This document shows positions 12,801 through 25,300 of a stretch of 64,000 nucleotides of DNA, piece after piece. The notes beneath the pieces were generated by a model that saw nothing but the letters and a program-made list of their open reading frames with translations, was not told the DNA's origin and ran no database searches. The number at the start of each line of letters is the position of its first letter. Positions within the stretch are counted from its first letter, which is position 1. The position numbers and the translations under genes are program-made. Source of the stretch: Malus domestica (taxonomy: Eukaryota; Streptophyta; Magnoliopsida; Rosales; Rosaceae); assembly GCF_042453785.1 (NCBI RefSeq), contig NC_091677.1:6171501-6235500 (forward strand). Reading direction: 5' to 3'.

Positions 12801-13871
12801 TCATGCAACTTCAAACGAACTGTACCAATCCCTTTTATTGTACAATGATTGTCATCTCCCATGAACACAACACCATCATCAAACTCTTTCAAGTTTGAAA
12901 ACCAATCCTTGTGAGGAGTCATATGATGAGTACAACCCGTATCCAATATCCACTTAGTAGCATAATCAAATGATGAGGAAGTGGTTAAAGCAAAATTAAA
13001 AAAAATCTGTTTCAACCTCAACAACATTGACTTCAGAACTTTCTTTTCCTTTGGTCTTCAACTTAGGACAATCTTTCTTCTAATGACCCTTATTATGACA
13101 AAATGCACATTCATCCCTTTCCAAGGTTTTTCTACCTTTAGAGTTTCCTCTAGGTCGAGAGTGTGATTTTTTCCTACTAGAAGAGGATCTCCTCTCCGAT
13201 AAGCTACCTCTAACAAATAAAGCTTCAAATGTACCATCATGATTTTTATCTGTATGCCTCATTTCATAATTCATCAAGGCATTTGACACATCTTCAAATT
13301 TCATAATTTCTTTACCATGCATAATAGTGGTAACAAAATGCTCATAAGAATCCGGCAATGAATTCAACAATATTAAGGTCTTATCTTCATCCTTAATATC
13401 CTTATCTAAATTTAACAAGTCGGCAATCAACTTATTAAATGCATCAAGGTGTCTAATCATTTTTGTACCTACTTTGTATTGGAAGTGGTAGAGCTTTTTC
13501 TTCAAGTATAGCCGATTTTCTGCACTCTTCGTCATATACTTGTCTTCCAATTTTTGCCACAACACACTTGCTACTGTCTCCCGCATCACAAAATACTTTT
13601 AAGTTTTTGCAAGGAACAACCGAATTGAAAAGCAAGCCCACAAATTTAATTTCTCCCATTCCGGCTTCGACATAGCTTCTGGCTTCTCTCCCAAAGCGGC
13701 AAGTAGATCTTGTTGAGCCAACACATCTTTGACCTCACATTTCCACATCCCGAAGTTGTTTGTGCCATCAAACTTTTCCACTTCGAACTTTGCATTTTGC
13801 ACTGCAGTTCTTGCAAATCCGGAGCTACTTCCAAAAGGATTATCATCTTGCCCATCTGACATCTTTGGCAA
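9831..13871 (-). pseudogene. copia gag-pol polyprotein of element 2, frameshifted
   Basis: The polyprotein starts with a gag ATG near 13871 (MPKMSDGQDD) and is broken into at least seven open pieces: 13599-13871, 13080-13589, 12257-13027, 11745-12311, 10938-11744, 10383-10919 and 9831-10367. Frame changes or stops separate them, for instance after the gag zinc knuckle and within the integrase. Protease (DTGCTHHM), integrase core (SDNGGEY), RT with an intact YVDD box, and RNase H (TIEAEYMA) are all recognisable. It is the same family as the element at 1-4324 but damaged in different places. Confidence 0.92.
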
Positions 13872-13897
13872 CTAGACAGTACCTAAGAGCAACCAGT

Positions 13898-13909
13898 GCT
13901 CTGATACCA
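13898..13909 (-). other. Primer-binding site (initiator tRNA-Met) of copia element 2
   Basis: The minus strand reads TGGTATCAGAGC, the standard complement of the initiator methionine tRNA 3' end, two bases inside the 5' LTR. Confidence 0.9.
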
Positions 13910-13911
13910 AT

Positions 13912-14616
13912 TGTTGTGCTAGGATAGCACCAAGCCTTATGGAACCAACTAAAGCTAACCCATATGAAATATATCAAATTGAATGCAAAAACAAAATATT
14001 AAAGACACCAAGATTTTAACAAGGTTCCTCAACAGTCAGTGTAACTGGAGTACGTCCTCGGAGTAGTAGGAGCTCTCCCAATAATCCACTATCAACCAAA
14101 TGGGAGTTTACAAAGTGTTGGCAAGCTCACAACCCAAAGCCCCAATACAACCAATAGCTCTCACACACCAAAGAAACAAATAGAGAGAAATATAATGAAT
14201 AATTTCTTCTCTATACAAAGCTCAAAGCTATTACAACAAATAACACTTTGATGGAGTGAGAACTAAACAATGAGAGGACACACTTTCTTCTTCTCTCCAA
14301 AATGGAGCTACTGAAAAAACCAGTATGTGCTCTCTATTTTTCTGCTATTATATGGCTGCCTTGCTCTCTCAAAGATAGGCTACTAAAACAAATGGTGCTC
14401 ACACCTCTCTCACTCATTCGGCTGCCAACTTCATCATCCATAAAGTAGCAAAATACAAAACCAATAATAAGGCTACTTGCTAGCCTTTATCCTTTTTTCT
14501 ACAAACATCATCATGACTATTTTTATCTTTTCAACAAACATTATAATGTTGTCTACCTCCTTTTGTTTATTTTATTTAGTCGAAAATTGTTTTGTCATTT
14601 TGACCATAATTCAACA
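13912..14616 (-). repeat. 5' LTR of copia element 2
   Basis: 705 bp direct repeat of 8989-9690, adjoining the primer-binding site on its inner side and the TSD ATACA on its outer side. Confidence 0.92.
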
Positions 14617-15860
14617 ATACATACTTGTGGACTGTTGCGCAGGAAATCCAAATTGCCTGCACCAGCATTTGCACCCATATTGGGAAGGCCCTGATTCAAC
14701 GAGTATTGTTAATCACTTGACCCTATACGTTATAATGAGGTACATAGATTACTAATCAACAATATCTACCTGGGGAAAAAGATCAAGTGGGTTTGCATTG
14801 GACCCACCAGTAGGTGCTGCCGGTTGTGGAGCCTGAGCTGGAAGATTTGCTGCCGGAGGATATGCTGCTTGTTCACCAGCAGGAACTTGGGCCGCTGGTG
14901 GGATTTCAGCTTGCTCAGGAATGCCCTGACATGGTGACATATATATCAAATTATCAGTTTCTGTGTCAATCTGATAGTAACGCCTAAACCTGCTTGCTAA
15001 TGCATATAGGGATACCATATACTGGAATCAAAACAAGTAATTGATGAGGATTAAACAACCAACAAAGTATAAGTTTTCTTTTTCCAATTTTATTCAAGGC
15101 CCTGACGGCAAACTTGTACGAAAAAAAAAACTTAGAAAATATGACAAAAACATCTGGTGGACATCAATTTATAGTCTGTCTTATAAGTTATAATCCAACT
15201 CAAATCACCCGCCAATTTCAATTGTATATGTAGTTCTGAGAGGGAAAGGATCATAACCAACACCATAGAGCATCATCATTATAAAACTGAATATCACAAA
15301 GTACAAGGTGTTTATCAACAGAAAGCGTAATGGTTCTGAGATAAACAGAGAGACAAATAAATTTGTCTACTGCTAAATGTGTTAGATAGAAAAACAGAAA
15401 CACACCTACTAATTAATCAAGTTTAATATATTAACTATTAATTTTTTTTGCTCCTCTTTTTTTGTAATCAAACTTCCTTTTCCATCTAAATTTCCCAACT
15501 AGCAACATGAAAACAAATAAAGAATCAAAATATCCCAGTTGAGTACTCACAGAATATAGATACTCAACAGCCCTTTCAGGGTTGTTAAAAGCAGCCCGTA
15601 AAGCACGGAACTTCCTCCACCCATATCTAGAATCTGCTGAACGGTAGACTCTAAAGTAGTTCCTGCAACAAGGTTTGATGCAGCTTGGCCATACACATCT
15701 GATCTCGAATCAGTAGGAGCTACAACAGCAGCAGTTTGGGCGGCAGGCTGTGACCTGGACCAAAGGATGTAATAGAATTATATATTACATATAAAACCTT
15801 GAAATGCAGGTTGTATGGTAAACAACAAAGACAACCTTAATGAGTTAGTACTTCTTAAAA

Positions 15861-16130
15861 ATCAACCCTAACTCTGCGTTTTTCCCCTTTCGCGAGCTTT
15901 TCTGCATGGAATTTTCTTAAATTTTTGAAATTATTATACGAATTTGTTTTCTTCTAATTCGGTTTGGATTTAGGGTTTGCCCTTTAGTGTTTTCCTTGTC
16001 TTAATTGGTTTCCTTCCTGTTGATTGTGGTTGTCTGAATTGTATATAATTCAGGAAAATGAGTGATTTTTTTTGTGTTTGTGAATTCAATTGCAGAGAAG
16101 TATTATTGTTAAAGAGGGAACTGGAAGCAA
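15861..16130 (+). other. Junction between duplicated block A and the RH42-like pseudogene
   Basis: Similarity to copy B of RAD23 ends at about 15860. What follows looks like the 5' UTR and a 5' intron of the helicase (polypyrimidine tract and AG at about 16094). No other feature seen. Confidence 0.45.
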
Positions 16131-18471
16131 TGGTAGATTGGGGCAAACATAAACCTAGGAAGGAGCGAGAATCGAAAAGTATTAGCGGCCGTCGAGATGG
16201 CAAAAAGGAGAGAAATGGAGAGAGGAGACATCGGTGAAAAGATAGAGATAAGAGTGATTGTGCTCTAGTCATTCTGCGAGAGACGGGTTTTGTGATTCTG
16301 AGGAAGGAGAGGGACGATGTAGAGAAGCGGCATCGAGGAGATAGGGAGAGTGGTAGCCATAGGAAGACTAGAGATAGAGAGAGGGAAGGGGAGAAAGAGA
16401 AAGAGGGGGAAGAGAGAGGGGGCTAGGTAGAAGGAAGAAGACAACGATCGAAAGAGAAGAGCGCGGAGTGATGTTATAGATGAGGAGAAGGTTGATAATG
16501 TTATGGAGAGTGATAGGAAGCCGCGTATGAAAGATGACAAGGAGATTGCAGAGGGAAAGAGGGAAAGGAGCAGAAGTAGGTCAGATAGACATAGGGATGG
16601 TGAAGTTGATAGCCCGGTAAAGAAGAGTGATGAAGATGATTTATTTATGAAAGAGAAGAAGCCAACCTAGGAGTTAGAGGATGAACAGAAGAAATTGAAT
16701 GAGGAAATGGAAAAGCGGAGGAGGAGAGTTCAGTAGTGGCTGGAGTTCAGAAGAAAGAAGCTGAGGGAGAGAAGCACGGGGAAGGGAATGTTGATGAACC
16801 CAATTCTATAAAGACCTGGACTCTTGAGGGAGAATCTGATGATGAAGAGACGGGTATGGACGTTCACGGAGAAGCCTATCGCACTCACAAAGAGGATGAA
16901 GCTGTCTTGGAGGTTGATTCCGAGAATGAAACAGCTGCACCTGCTTTGCAGAATGATGGAATTGATCCATTAGACGTTTTTTTGAATTCTACGGTGCCGC
17001 CTGAAGTTGAGGAGCTGGCCAATGCTGCGGAACAATCAATAGTTTCTGTTGAAAAAGGTTCAAATAAATCTTCAGGCAGAATAATTCCTGGGAAGGATTC
17101 AGACTCAGATTATGGGGACATTGAGAATAATGACAATCCTTTAGAAGACGAAGACGATGATGAGTTCACAAAAAGGGTGACAAACAAAAAAGTGGAGAAA
17201 CTTTCTCTAGTGGACCACTCAAAGATAGATTATGAACCATTCCGGAAAAAATTCTACATTGGGGTGAAGGAGATCTCAAAAAATGACCCCAGAAGATGTG
17301 GGTGCATACCGAAAACAATTGGAATTGAAGATACATGGTAAGTATGTCCCGAAGCTCATTAAGACCTGGCACCAAACTGGATTTACAAATAAAATCTTGG
17401 AAACGATAAAGAAGCTCGACTATGAAAAGCCAATGCCAATTCAGGCTCAGGCATTGGCTATAATTATGAGCGGTCGAGATTGCATAGGCATTGCAAAAAC
17501 TGGGTCAGGCAAAACCCTTGCAAATGTGCTGCCAATGCTGAGGCATATCAAGGACCATCCACCTGTGGTAGCTGGATGGGCCTATTGGTCTTATAATGGC
17601 ACCGAGGAGGAAGCTTGTGCAGCAGATTCACAGTGTTATTAACAAGTTTGCCAGGGCACTGGGTCACAGTTGTGCCCAACAGACCGCGGAGTTGAAGTGG
17701 GGTGCTGCATTTGTCGTCTGTACCCCTTGTAGGGTGATTGACTTACTTTGTACAAATGGAGGGAGGATAAAAAATATGCAGAGGGTGATTTACATGGTTG
17801 TGGATGAAGCTGATCGAATGTTTGACTTGGGTTTTGAACTTCAAATCAATCAAATTGTTCAAAATATTCGGTCAGATCATCAGACTGTATTGTTTTCTGC
17901 CACGTTCCCTCACCAGGCTAAAGTCTTGGCATGTAAAGTCTTAAACAGACCCATGTCTCTGCTGCCCAACTGCTTCCCAATGGTGGATTACCTGTTTCTT
18001 TTCCAGGTGTCCTTGGTGGTGTAACTTTACCAGGAACAACAGCCGTTGTGCCTGGGATTGGTCTGGCACTTGTTGGACACAAGTGGGTAGCTCGGGCAGC
18101 AGAAATTGCAGCTGCCATGAATTTGCAGCATAACGTGGCAAAAATTCAAGTTGATGCATTGCCCGAGCACTTTGAAGCAGAGTTGGAAATAAATGATATT
18201 CCCCAGAATGCCCGATGGAAGGTTATCCACAAGGAGACTTTGGGCCCTATATCATAGTTGACTTGAGCTGCCATTACTATCAGGGGTCAATATTTCTTGC
18301 CAGGCAAGGTTCCAGGGCCAGGAGATTGCAAGGTGTTCCTGTTTATTGAGGGTCCTACTTAACAATCTATTAAGAGAGGTAAAGCAAACACAAGTTGGAA
18401 GAAATCATGAATCCGGCATTATCACTTCTTTGCGGCGCTCAGCAACGTAGATATCAAGTTATACAACTGAG
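16131..18471 (+). pseudogene. RH42: DEAD-box RNA helicase 42-like (Prp5 type) pseudogene
   Basis: The sequence follows plant RH42, a spliceosomal DEAD-box ATPase, from a start at 16131 (MVDWGKHKPRK) through a charged Arg/Asp/Glu-rich N-terminus, a conserved acidic linker (16736-17285), motif I AKTGSGKT near 17496-17519, the VDEADRMFD box near 17804 and LFSATFP near 17890. After ACKVLNRP at about 17950 it jumps to the far C-terminal region, so helicase domain 2 with motifs IV-VI is deleted. The C-terminal part (IAAAMNLQHNVAKIQ, NARWKVIHKETLGPI) runs to about 18471. Stops (16236, 18256) and frame changes (near 17282 and 17580) are numerous. A spliceable-looking acceptor before 16095 suggests a DNA-level copy, not a processed one. 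Confidence 0.88.
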
Positions 18472-18889
18472 AACGTGATTCCTACTTACGTTTTGCATAA
18501 TTTTATCTGAGTTTGCTCAACATAATCTGCCTCTCAGTTCTTGGTTTATTGTTTCTCAGTCACCTAATGAGTGTTCTTTCTGAATTTTTCTATTTAATAG
18601 AATATTTTTGTCATTCTACATGTCCTATCTATCCTGCTGATCTTCAATATTCAACTTACTAAACGATTATTATTTAGGAGTCATTTTATTTTTTACAATG
18701 AATAATCTGATGCATGTTGATTTTATTGTGTGAATAGCTATGAATTTGTTTTGTCTTGCTTTGCACAATTTTCAATCCCACTCTTGATCTTTTTTTTTTT
18801 GCCTTCTTTTATTTGTCATCTCCCCTGGCGCGAGAGACAGTATGTGCATATGCTCGCATGCTCAACATTTTCTTTGCCCTTACGAAGCT

Positions 18890-20095
18890 GTGCAAGAGAT
18901 GCGATCATGGTGCTGTTCTTCAGTTTAAAGTGATGTAAGTGTTTTAGAATCTTCTAGTCCATGTTTTTTTTTGTTTGCATGAGTTGTAGACCTGTGAATT
19001 CATTCGTTTGGGTTCTTTCCTTGGTGCTTATCCAGGTTTTGTATGGGAATTGCTGGAGCCGATCAGCTGCCCTCCAAAATGATTTGCTTTTGTGGCGTTG
19101 TTCGATATAACGGGTTACTGAGTTCCTGCAGAGATAGCTAACCCTGTACAATTTGCTTTTATTTGACTGTTTTCGATTCTGTTCACTTTTCGCTTTCTAG
19201 TTAAGATTTTCAGTTTTGGTTTGTTTTTACGTTCTTTTGATTTTCATTAGCAGATTTAATTTGTCCGCTTTCTTGTGGAGACGATCTTATAATGTAGACA
19301 GTAGTTGATCAACACATTGATGATATACTGATATCTTTTGTTCGTTTCAGCTTGAGCGCTCAACAGAAAATAAGCCAATCGGAATGATCTCATGCCAAAG
19401 GTCAGAAAACCCCCACTTCCTTAAGTATGCTATCAGTAGATTTTTATAAGAGAAAAAAAACAATCAAGAGAGTAGAAATTATAATATAGTTGGAAAGAGA
19501 AGTTCAATATATCGTAGTAGATTCTCTCATTATAATTTTGATTCTTACACATTACATCTCTCTCTTACAAACAAATATAGCATTGATGACAGATGACAAC
19601 GACGATCATGATGTTGAACGTGGTGAGATTCTTCGGTTTGAATTTTGAAGGCATGTATGTGCTTTAGAATTAAGAGAAGAGAATGTTTTGCGATTCTTCA
19701 GTTTGAAGGGATGTATGCGCTTTACAATCTTCTGGTCGATGTTTTGTCTTTTTTTATGTTCCCTGAGTTGTGGAACCTGTGAACGTGGTGCGATTGTTCA
19801 GTTTGAAGGCATATATGTACTTTAGAATCAAGAGATGCGAACGTGGTGTGATTCTTCAGTTTGAAGGGATGTATGTGCTTTACAATCTTCTGGTCGATGT
19901 TTTGTCGTTTATTTTTTTGTTCCCCGAGTTGCGGGACCTGTGAATTCATTCATCTGGGTTCTTTCCTTGGTGTCCAGGTTTTGTTTGGGAATTGGTGGAG
20001 CCGATGAGCTGCCCTTCAAAAAGAATTTGCTTTTGGTGGAGTTGCTCGCTATAATGGGTTACTGAGTTCCTTTAGAGGTAACTAACCCTCCGCAC
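18890..20095 (+). repeat. Degenerate local repeats downstream of the RH42-like pseudogene
   Basis: A ~190-bp unit at about 18950-19145 (containing TTGGGTTCTTTCCTTGGTG, GGAGCCGAT and GGGTTACTGAGTTCCT) recurs at about 19890-20090. A shorter ~70-bp unit (GATTCTTCAGTTTGAAGGGA, then a CTTTACAATCTTCTGGTC-like tail) occurs about five times, near 18905, 19630, 19690, 19790 and 19850. No coding potential is evident. Confidence 0.65.
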
Positions 20096-20099
20096 TTTG

Positions 20100-22387
20100 C
20101 TTTAGTTTTGCTGCTTTTGACTTTTTTCACTTTTTGATTGCCGTCATCGTTTTATTTGTTGTGAATGCGTTTTATGATCTAAATTCTAAGAGATTTTTCA
20201 GTGTGCCTGGAAGCCGGGCACATATACCATATGTCTAAATCGCAGGCTCTGCTTTGGCTTTCTAGGAAGGAGGGGTGGCTTTGTGTGTCCCTTTCATTCA
20301 TACAATTTTTACTAGCCTATGCTCACACACTGTGTGAGAGCAATTTTGTTTGCTTTCTTTATTTGTTTTTTTTATTGCAAGGTTTGTGCAGACATGGGGT
20401 AGAAATAAGAAGTGGGTGAGATGCTATGATGACATGTGGGTGAGAGAAGAAAAAAAAATTGTAAAATTTGTTTGTGTGAAAGTACATTACTCCTATGATT
20501 TTATTTTGTGATGTAACATATAATATCAAATTATCTTTTCACTTTCTTTTGGTTGACAAAAAGAGTTTTGTTAAGAAGTAGTTTAGATTTGTTAAAATAA
20601 AATTTCTAACTTCTCAGGAAATTATTAGTATTTTTTTAATTGTTTTCACTATATAAATGATTATATTTTTCGATAGAAAGTGACTCAGATTGTAAAGGTT
20701 GGAAAATACAATGACCATATTGACTAAATAAAAAACATGGTAACTAAAATAGATTTTAACCGTACACAATGACCAAAAAGACTTTAACCTATAAAAAGTA
20801 TTGTGGGGCCCAAACTGCCTACTTGTTTTGTAGTAAAAAAATCAATTCAATCACTGTTCAATTGCTTAATTCTTATCGTTGTTTTTGTTTGACATTTTCA
20901 ATCCGATCACAAAGATATAGAGAGATGTGCAAGACTTTAATAATTGTGGGTGAAAATAGAAGGTATTGCCAACTTTTGAGGAGTAGGCATCAATTCCCTA
21001 TACCATTTAAGTTAATTTTGACCTACAGGGCTCATCAAATGAGTTTGAGTATTCAATTACTTACACTATCAGAGATCAAACTGAGTGTATGCATGATGGG
21101 AGGAGCAAAGAAGGCTCCACTTATCAAATGTGTCCAAGAAGAATGCACATATATGTATATCACATATTTCACATCTATCACTAGTTTCACGCAAAATATA
21201 ATTTTTTAGCTTTACGTGGTATCGCTCATTCGGGATGACTTTATGTGGCCTCGTTATTTGGCGATGACTTGTTGTATTCACTGATACAAATATGTTGCAT
21301 TTATCGTTTTGTGGTATGGGGCGATGACTTGTGGTCACTGATACAAATCTATTGCGTCTATCGTTTTGTGACATATTAGTATGGTGGCGTGTGTAGTTTT
21401 GGTACATGTGGTAGCCGTTTAGGGGTTTACTATAGTTCCCTTGTCTGAGAAAATTCACACTAGATCATTTTTTGGTCACTGGAGCATTGTCCCCATCAAC
21501 ACTTCTGTATTTGTTTGGAATGTTAAGTGAAAGGATAATGATAGGGATACCAAATTTTTAAATCAAACTTGCAAACCAAATGATGTATCGCCAATAGGAA
21601 ATAAGCACATTAATCAACACTTAAGTAGTAATCAAATTATCAACATCCACATCATTTGATTTAGAAATTTATTCTCCCTAGCATTACCCTAAATGAAATA
21701 TCAACCTATCGCTTCTTGTAAAAAAGAAATAGTAAAAAAAGAAAATATAAGAGCACAATTAGACCAAAAAAGAAAAAAAGAAAGAAAGAAAGAAGAGATA
21801 AAGAAAATGAACCGATGAGATAAAAAAAAAAAAAAGAAGATCCAAGTAGAAGTGGAAATCAAAGCTAACGATTGAAACACCCTTAACATTGAATGATACA
21901 TAGCATTGAAGCCTTAGCCAATTTTATACTTTACTTCGGTCTTTTTCTTTTGTGAGAATGATATTCTTACTTGTCTTAGTAGTTCAAATTTCTCATCTTA
22001 CGTCAGAATGAGATTCTTTCAAGTTTCTATAAGCTTCTCTCCACTTCTCTCATTTGATTTCATTCTCTCCCTTCATCTTCCAAATCTTGTAACCATTTTG
22101 GAGACTTGTATTTTCAAAATTGTTAATATTTTGGACTGCAGGTTCTTCCTTGTCAAATCGGGACTTTGGTTTGTTTTCGTTCCTGGATCTTGTTGCTTCC
22201 CTTATTTTCGAAATATACTATGATTTCTTATCTTGTTCTTAGCATTTATATAGAGTAGTGTCATTTTTTTTTTGTCAATAGTTACGTGGGGTTCTGAGGA
22301 GTAAGACAGGCTAACTTTGTTTCATTTTTTACTTTCACATATGCTCGATTAACATAAAATCTCGTTGAATAACTGGGCAGGTTGAAT
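20100..22387. other. Intergenic, with a two-copy ~55-bp tandem repeat at 21261-21369
   Basis: AT-rich sequence with no recognisable gene. Two units starting GCGATGACTTGT and containing CACTGATACAAAT and ATCGTTTTGTG lie in tandem at 21261-21369. An A-rich purine tract is at 21716-21850. A CAG acceptor at 22378-22380 just before the ankyrin gene ATG suggests an intron in that gene's 5' UTR. Confidence 0.5.
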
Positions 22388-25300
22388 ATGACAACTACAG
22401 TTGTTCCTACAGTTCTTAGCTATAAGAACTACAAGGATTGGAGTTTTCGGATGAAGACCTACTTTTTGGCCGAAGATCTTTGGGACATCGTCAGCGGCAC
22501 CGTTACGAAACCTCCTGAAGGAGAAGAACATAAAGCTTGGAAGAAGAAGGATGCCAAGGCCTTATACGCAATCCAGAATTCTTGCGGGGATAACACTTAC
22601 AAGCTTATCAAAGGCAAAACCACGGCCAAAGAAGCATGGGATACTTTGGTACAAAAAGTTCGTTACGGGTCTGTAAATTTATCAGATGAAGATTCATCAG
22701 ATGAAAATTCATCAGATGAAGATTCACATGATGAAGGTACGTACATACATGAAAAGTTGAAGGAAATAAACATACGGCAATGGTTGTACTTGTACCTTGT
22801 AGGTGATTTAGGATTCTATATATTCTGATTTTTTTTTTTGGTCAAACTATATATTCTGGTTTGATGAGGACTAGTTTGTAATTACCTTGACACGCGTAGG
22901 CATGTGCATAACGGGAAAATAAAAAGAGTACTAAGAATTGAATGACATCTGTCACCTTAACATCAAAATTTTCATTTTCAGCAAACAAGCCAGTTTGTCA
23001 TGTGTATCCAACCCCGCCTGATCATGATGCTACGCTAGAGTCGGCAATGGAAGAAGCACTGAGCACTAGAGGTATATATGTATACTAATTAATTATTGTA
23101 TATAATTCTATTTAATAGTAATTAACGATAAACTTTTAGGTCTAGTATGACTAACCACTAACATCACCGATAGACCTCGGTGATATTAATTAGGGATGAA
23201 ATTTCCTATATATATTGTATATTATTTTGTTATATTGTCCAATGTAGGACTATTTTGTTAAGTTTTAAGTCAAACTTCCCATTTGTTTTCAAATTAGGAG
23301 TGGAATCTCCCTCTTATATATATATATATATTGGTTATATTTTCCGTAGAATTTCCCATTTGTTTATTTCAAGAGGAATTGTATTAATTAATTATTTTGA
23401 TGCAAGTATGGGAAATTTAGCAATTAAGAAACATGGGATGCAGGAGCAGGACATGATGAGAGCATCCAAGAAACTTTCGTGAAATATGTCAAGTCTGATG
23501 ATTGGGATAATGCGATCAAGTTTCTTCGCCAACATCCCCAGGCAGCAAGTGCAAGGATGACAGATTGGCCATATACAACAGCTCTTCACTACGCAATCAG
23601 GAAGAGGTGCAGCGTGCGCATTATACAACAGTTGGTGGATTTAATGGCAAACGCACTCTTGGAAACAGCAGACAGCTTCGGATCAGCTCTTGATTGTTTA
23701 ATAAATGATTGTCCAGAATGGGTTGAAGCAGCTGAATGCATTGTTAAAAAGAACCTCAATATAGTTACTAGTGTACCTTCTAACCGTGTGCCTCTAGTTC
23801 TCGTGGCCCAAGGGACGGCAAAGGGGGAAAGATTGGCTCGCTTTCTCTATTCCCTCACTCCACACGAACAACTAAATGTTTCCCAGGCCGCTCATCTTAT
23901 TTCTCTTGGTTTTCATCTCCAGAGACTTGGTACAATTTTTTGCCGTGTGATTTCTTTTTGGTTACAAATTTTGACTGTATACTTACAATCTTCTTTTGTC
24001 ACACTTTTATTATATATAGATATTGCTTGGGATTTGATACAACGTTACCCAAAATTGGCTATAACTAAAGACTTGGACAAGAATATTCCTTTAGTGACAT
24101 TGGCCTCTAACGGTTCTGCATTCAAAAGTGGAAGCCGACTCAATTTATGGGAAAATTTGATCTATCATGGTTAGTACATTATTGCTTTTTATTTTCTCAT
24201 TATACTTTTTTTTTTGTAAAAGATAAAACTTGATATAAGTCTAATTTTGTGAGTTACTATTTGGATTAGTCTACCAATTACGTGAAATTAGTCCAATTTG
24301 TGTCACTGTTAGATTCAAACCAAGGACCTCTACCTTACAAGTGAGAAGAAATACCATTAGATCGTAATACTAAGTGACAATCCATAGCTAATTAAAAAAA
24401 CTCATTGTTATTTGTTTGGTTTGAGGGCCGAGTTCTTTGGGAATGTTTAAGAACGCTGGAACGGTTTAAGTAATCACTCTTAGGGGGCGTTTGTTGCGCC
24501 GGACTATCTCAGACTGGACTAGCTTCAAGGACTAAGCTGGATTGGTTTAGACTAGACTAAGGGCTGGTTTGGTGTTGCTGTGCTTTGAAAAAAAGTTGCT
24601 GTGAGAATAAGCGGCTGTGCTGTGAGAATAAGCGGCTGTGAAATAAATCAGCAGAGTGTTTGGTAAACTTTTTTATAAAAGTGCTTTTGGAAAAAAGAAA
24701 AAAAACAGTCTAATAGTGGATCTTTTCATTAAAGAAGCACGGTAGCTTTGAGTGCTTTGAAAAAAAGCCGGTTTTCCAAAGCTACAAATAGCAGCTTCAG
24801 CTTTTTCCTTTGATTTCAGCTTATTCTCACAGCAGCTTCCAAAATACGCCATTTTTTTTCAGTTTACCAAACACCTAAAACCCTCACAGCTTTTTTTCTT
24901 GGGTGCTTTTTTTTTAAGCACCTCACTCCCAAACTAGGTCTAAGCTGGATTGGCTTAGACTAGATTAAGCTGGATTAACTTAGTGAAGCGTTTGGTGCAG
25001 TGTCGGACTAAATCACGGACTCAATTATTTTTGTAGATCAAATATTTTTCTGTCATGTTTAATTCATTTTTTAATAATTTATTATTATTATACACACTTT
25101 TTTAATTTGACTCCCTCTCTCCCCTGTCGCTCTACTTCTCTTCTTTCTTTCTTTCATACGTTTCCTGTTCTTGGCATGCCAGATTGCTCCCATTCCCATT
25201 AAAAATCAAACTCAGAAAAATCAAACCCATACTTTCTCTTCATTTCATTTTCTTTCTCTTCAATTCAAACCTTCTCTTCTTTTAATTTATTTCTCTTCAA

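Larger units (their letters stand above)
8989..14616 (-). mobile_element. Complete Ty1/copia element 2 with TSD ATACA
   Basis: A full-length but non-coding-competent copia element, 5628 bp. The 5' LTR is 13912-14616, the primer-binding site 13898-13909, the 3' LTR 8989-9690. The target-site duplication ATACA is at 8984-8988 and 14617-14621. The undisturbed site, ATACA once, is preserved in copy B of RAD23 near 42604-42608, which proves the boundaries. The LTRs differ at more than a dozen positions in their first ~185 bp and much less further on, so the insertion is not brand new. Confidence 0.97.
8239..15754 (-). pseudogene. RAD23: RAD23 copy A, 5'-truncated and frameshifted
   Basis: Seven RAD23 exons can be traced on the minus strand: 15551-15754, 14770-14925, 14625-14690, 8845-8892, 8625-8734, 8463-8541 and 8239-8355. 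They match exons 5-11 of the intact copy at 41861-46178. The ubiquitin-like domain and linker (exons 1-4) are missing, because similarity to copy B stops at about 15860, where the RH42-like segment begins. The first remaining exon (UBA1) lacks 19 bp present in copy B, next to GCACGG at about 15600, which shifts the frame. A 5.6-kb copia element sits in the intron between 14625 and 8892. The last exons (XPC-binding region and UBA2) keep an open frame and are almost identical to copy B, so decay is recent. Confidence 0.9.

Noticed and set aside
20769-21209. 146-codon plus-strand ORF
   Set aside because: Composition typical of AT-rich non-coding DNA, no domain, and no splice or promoter context.
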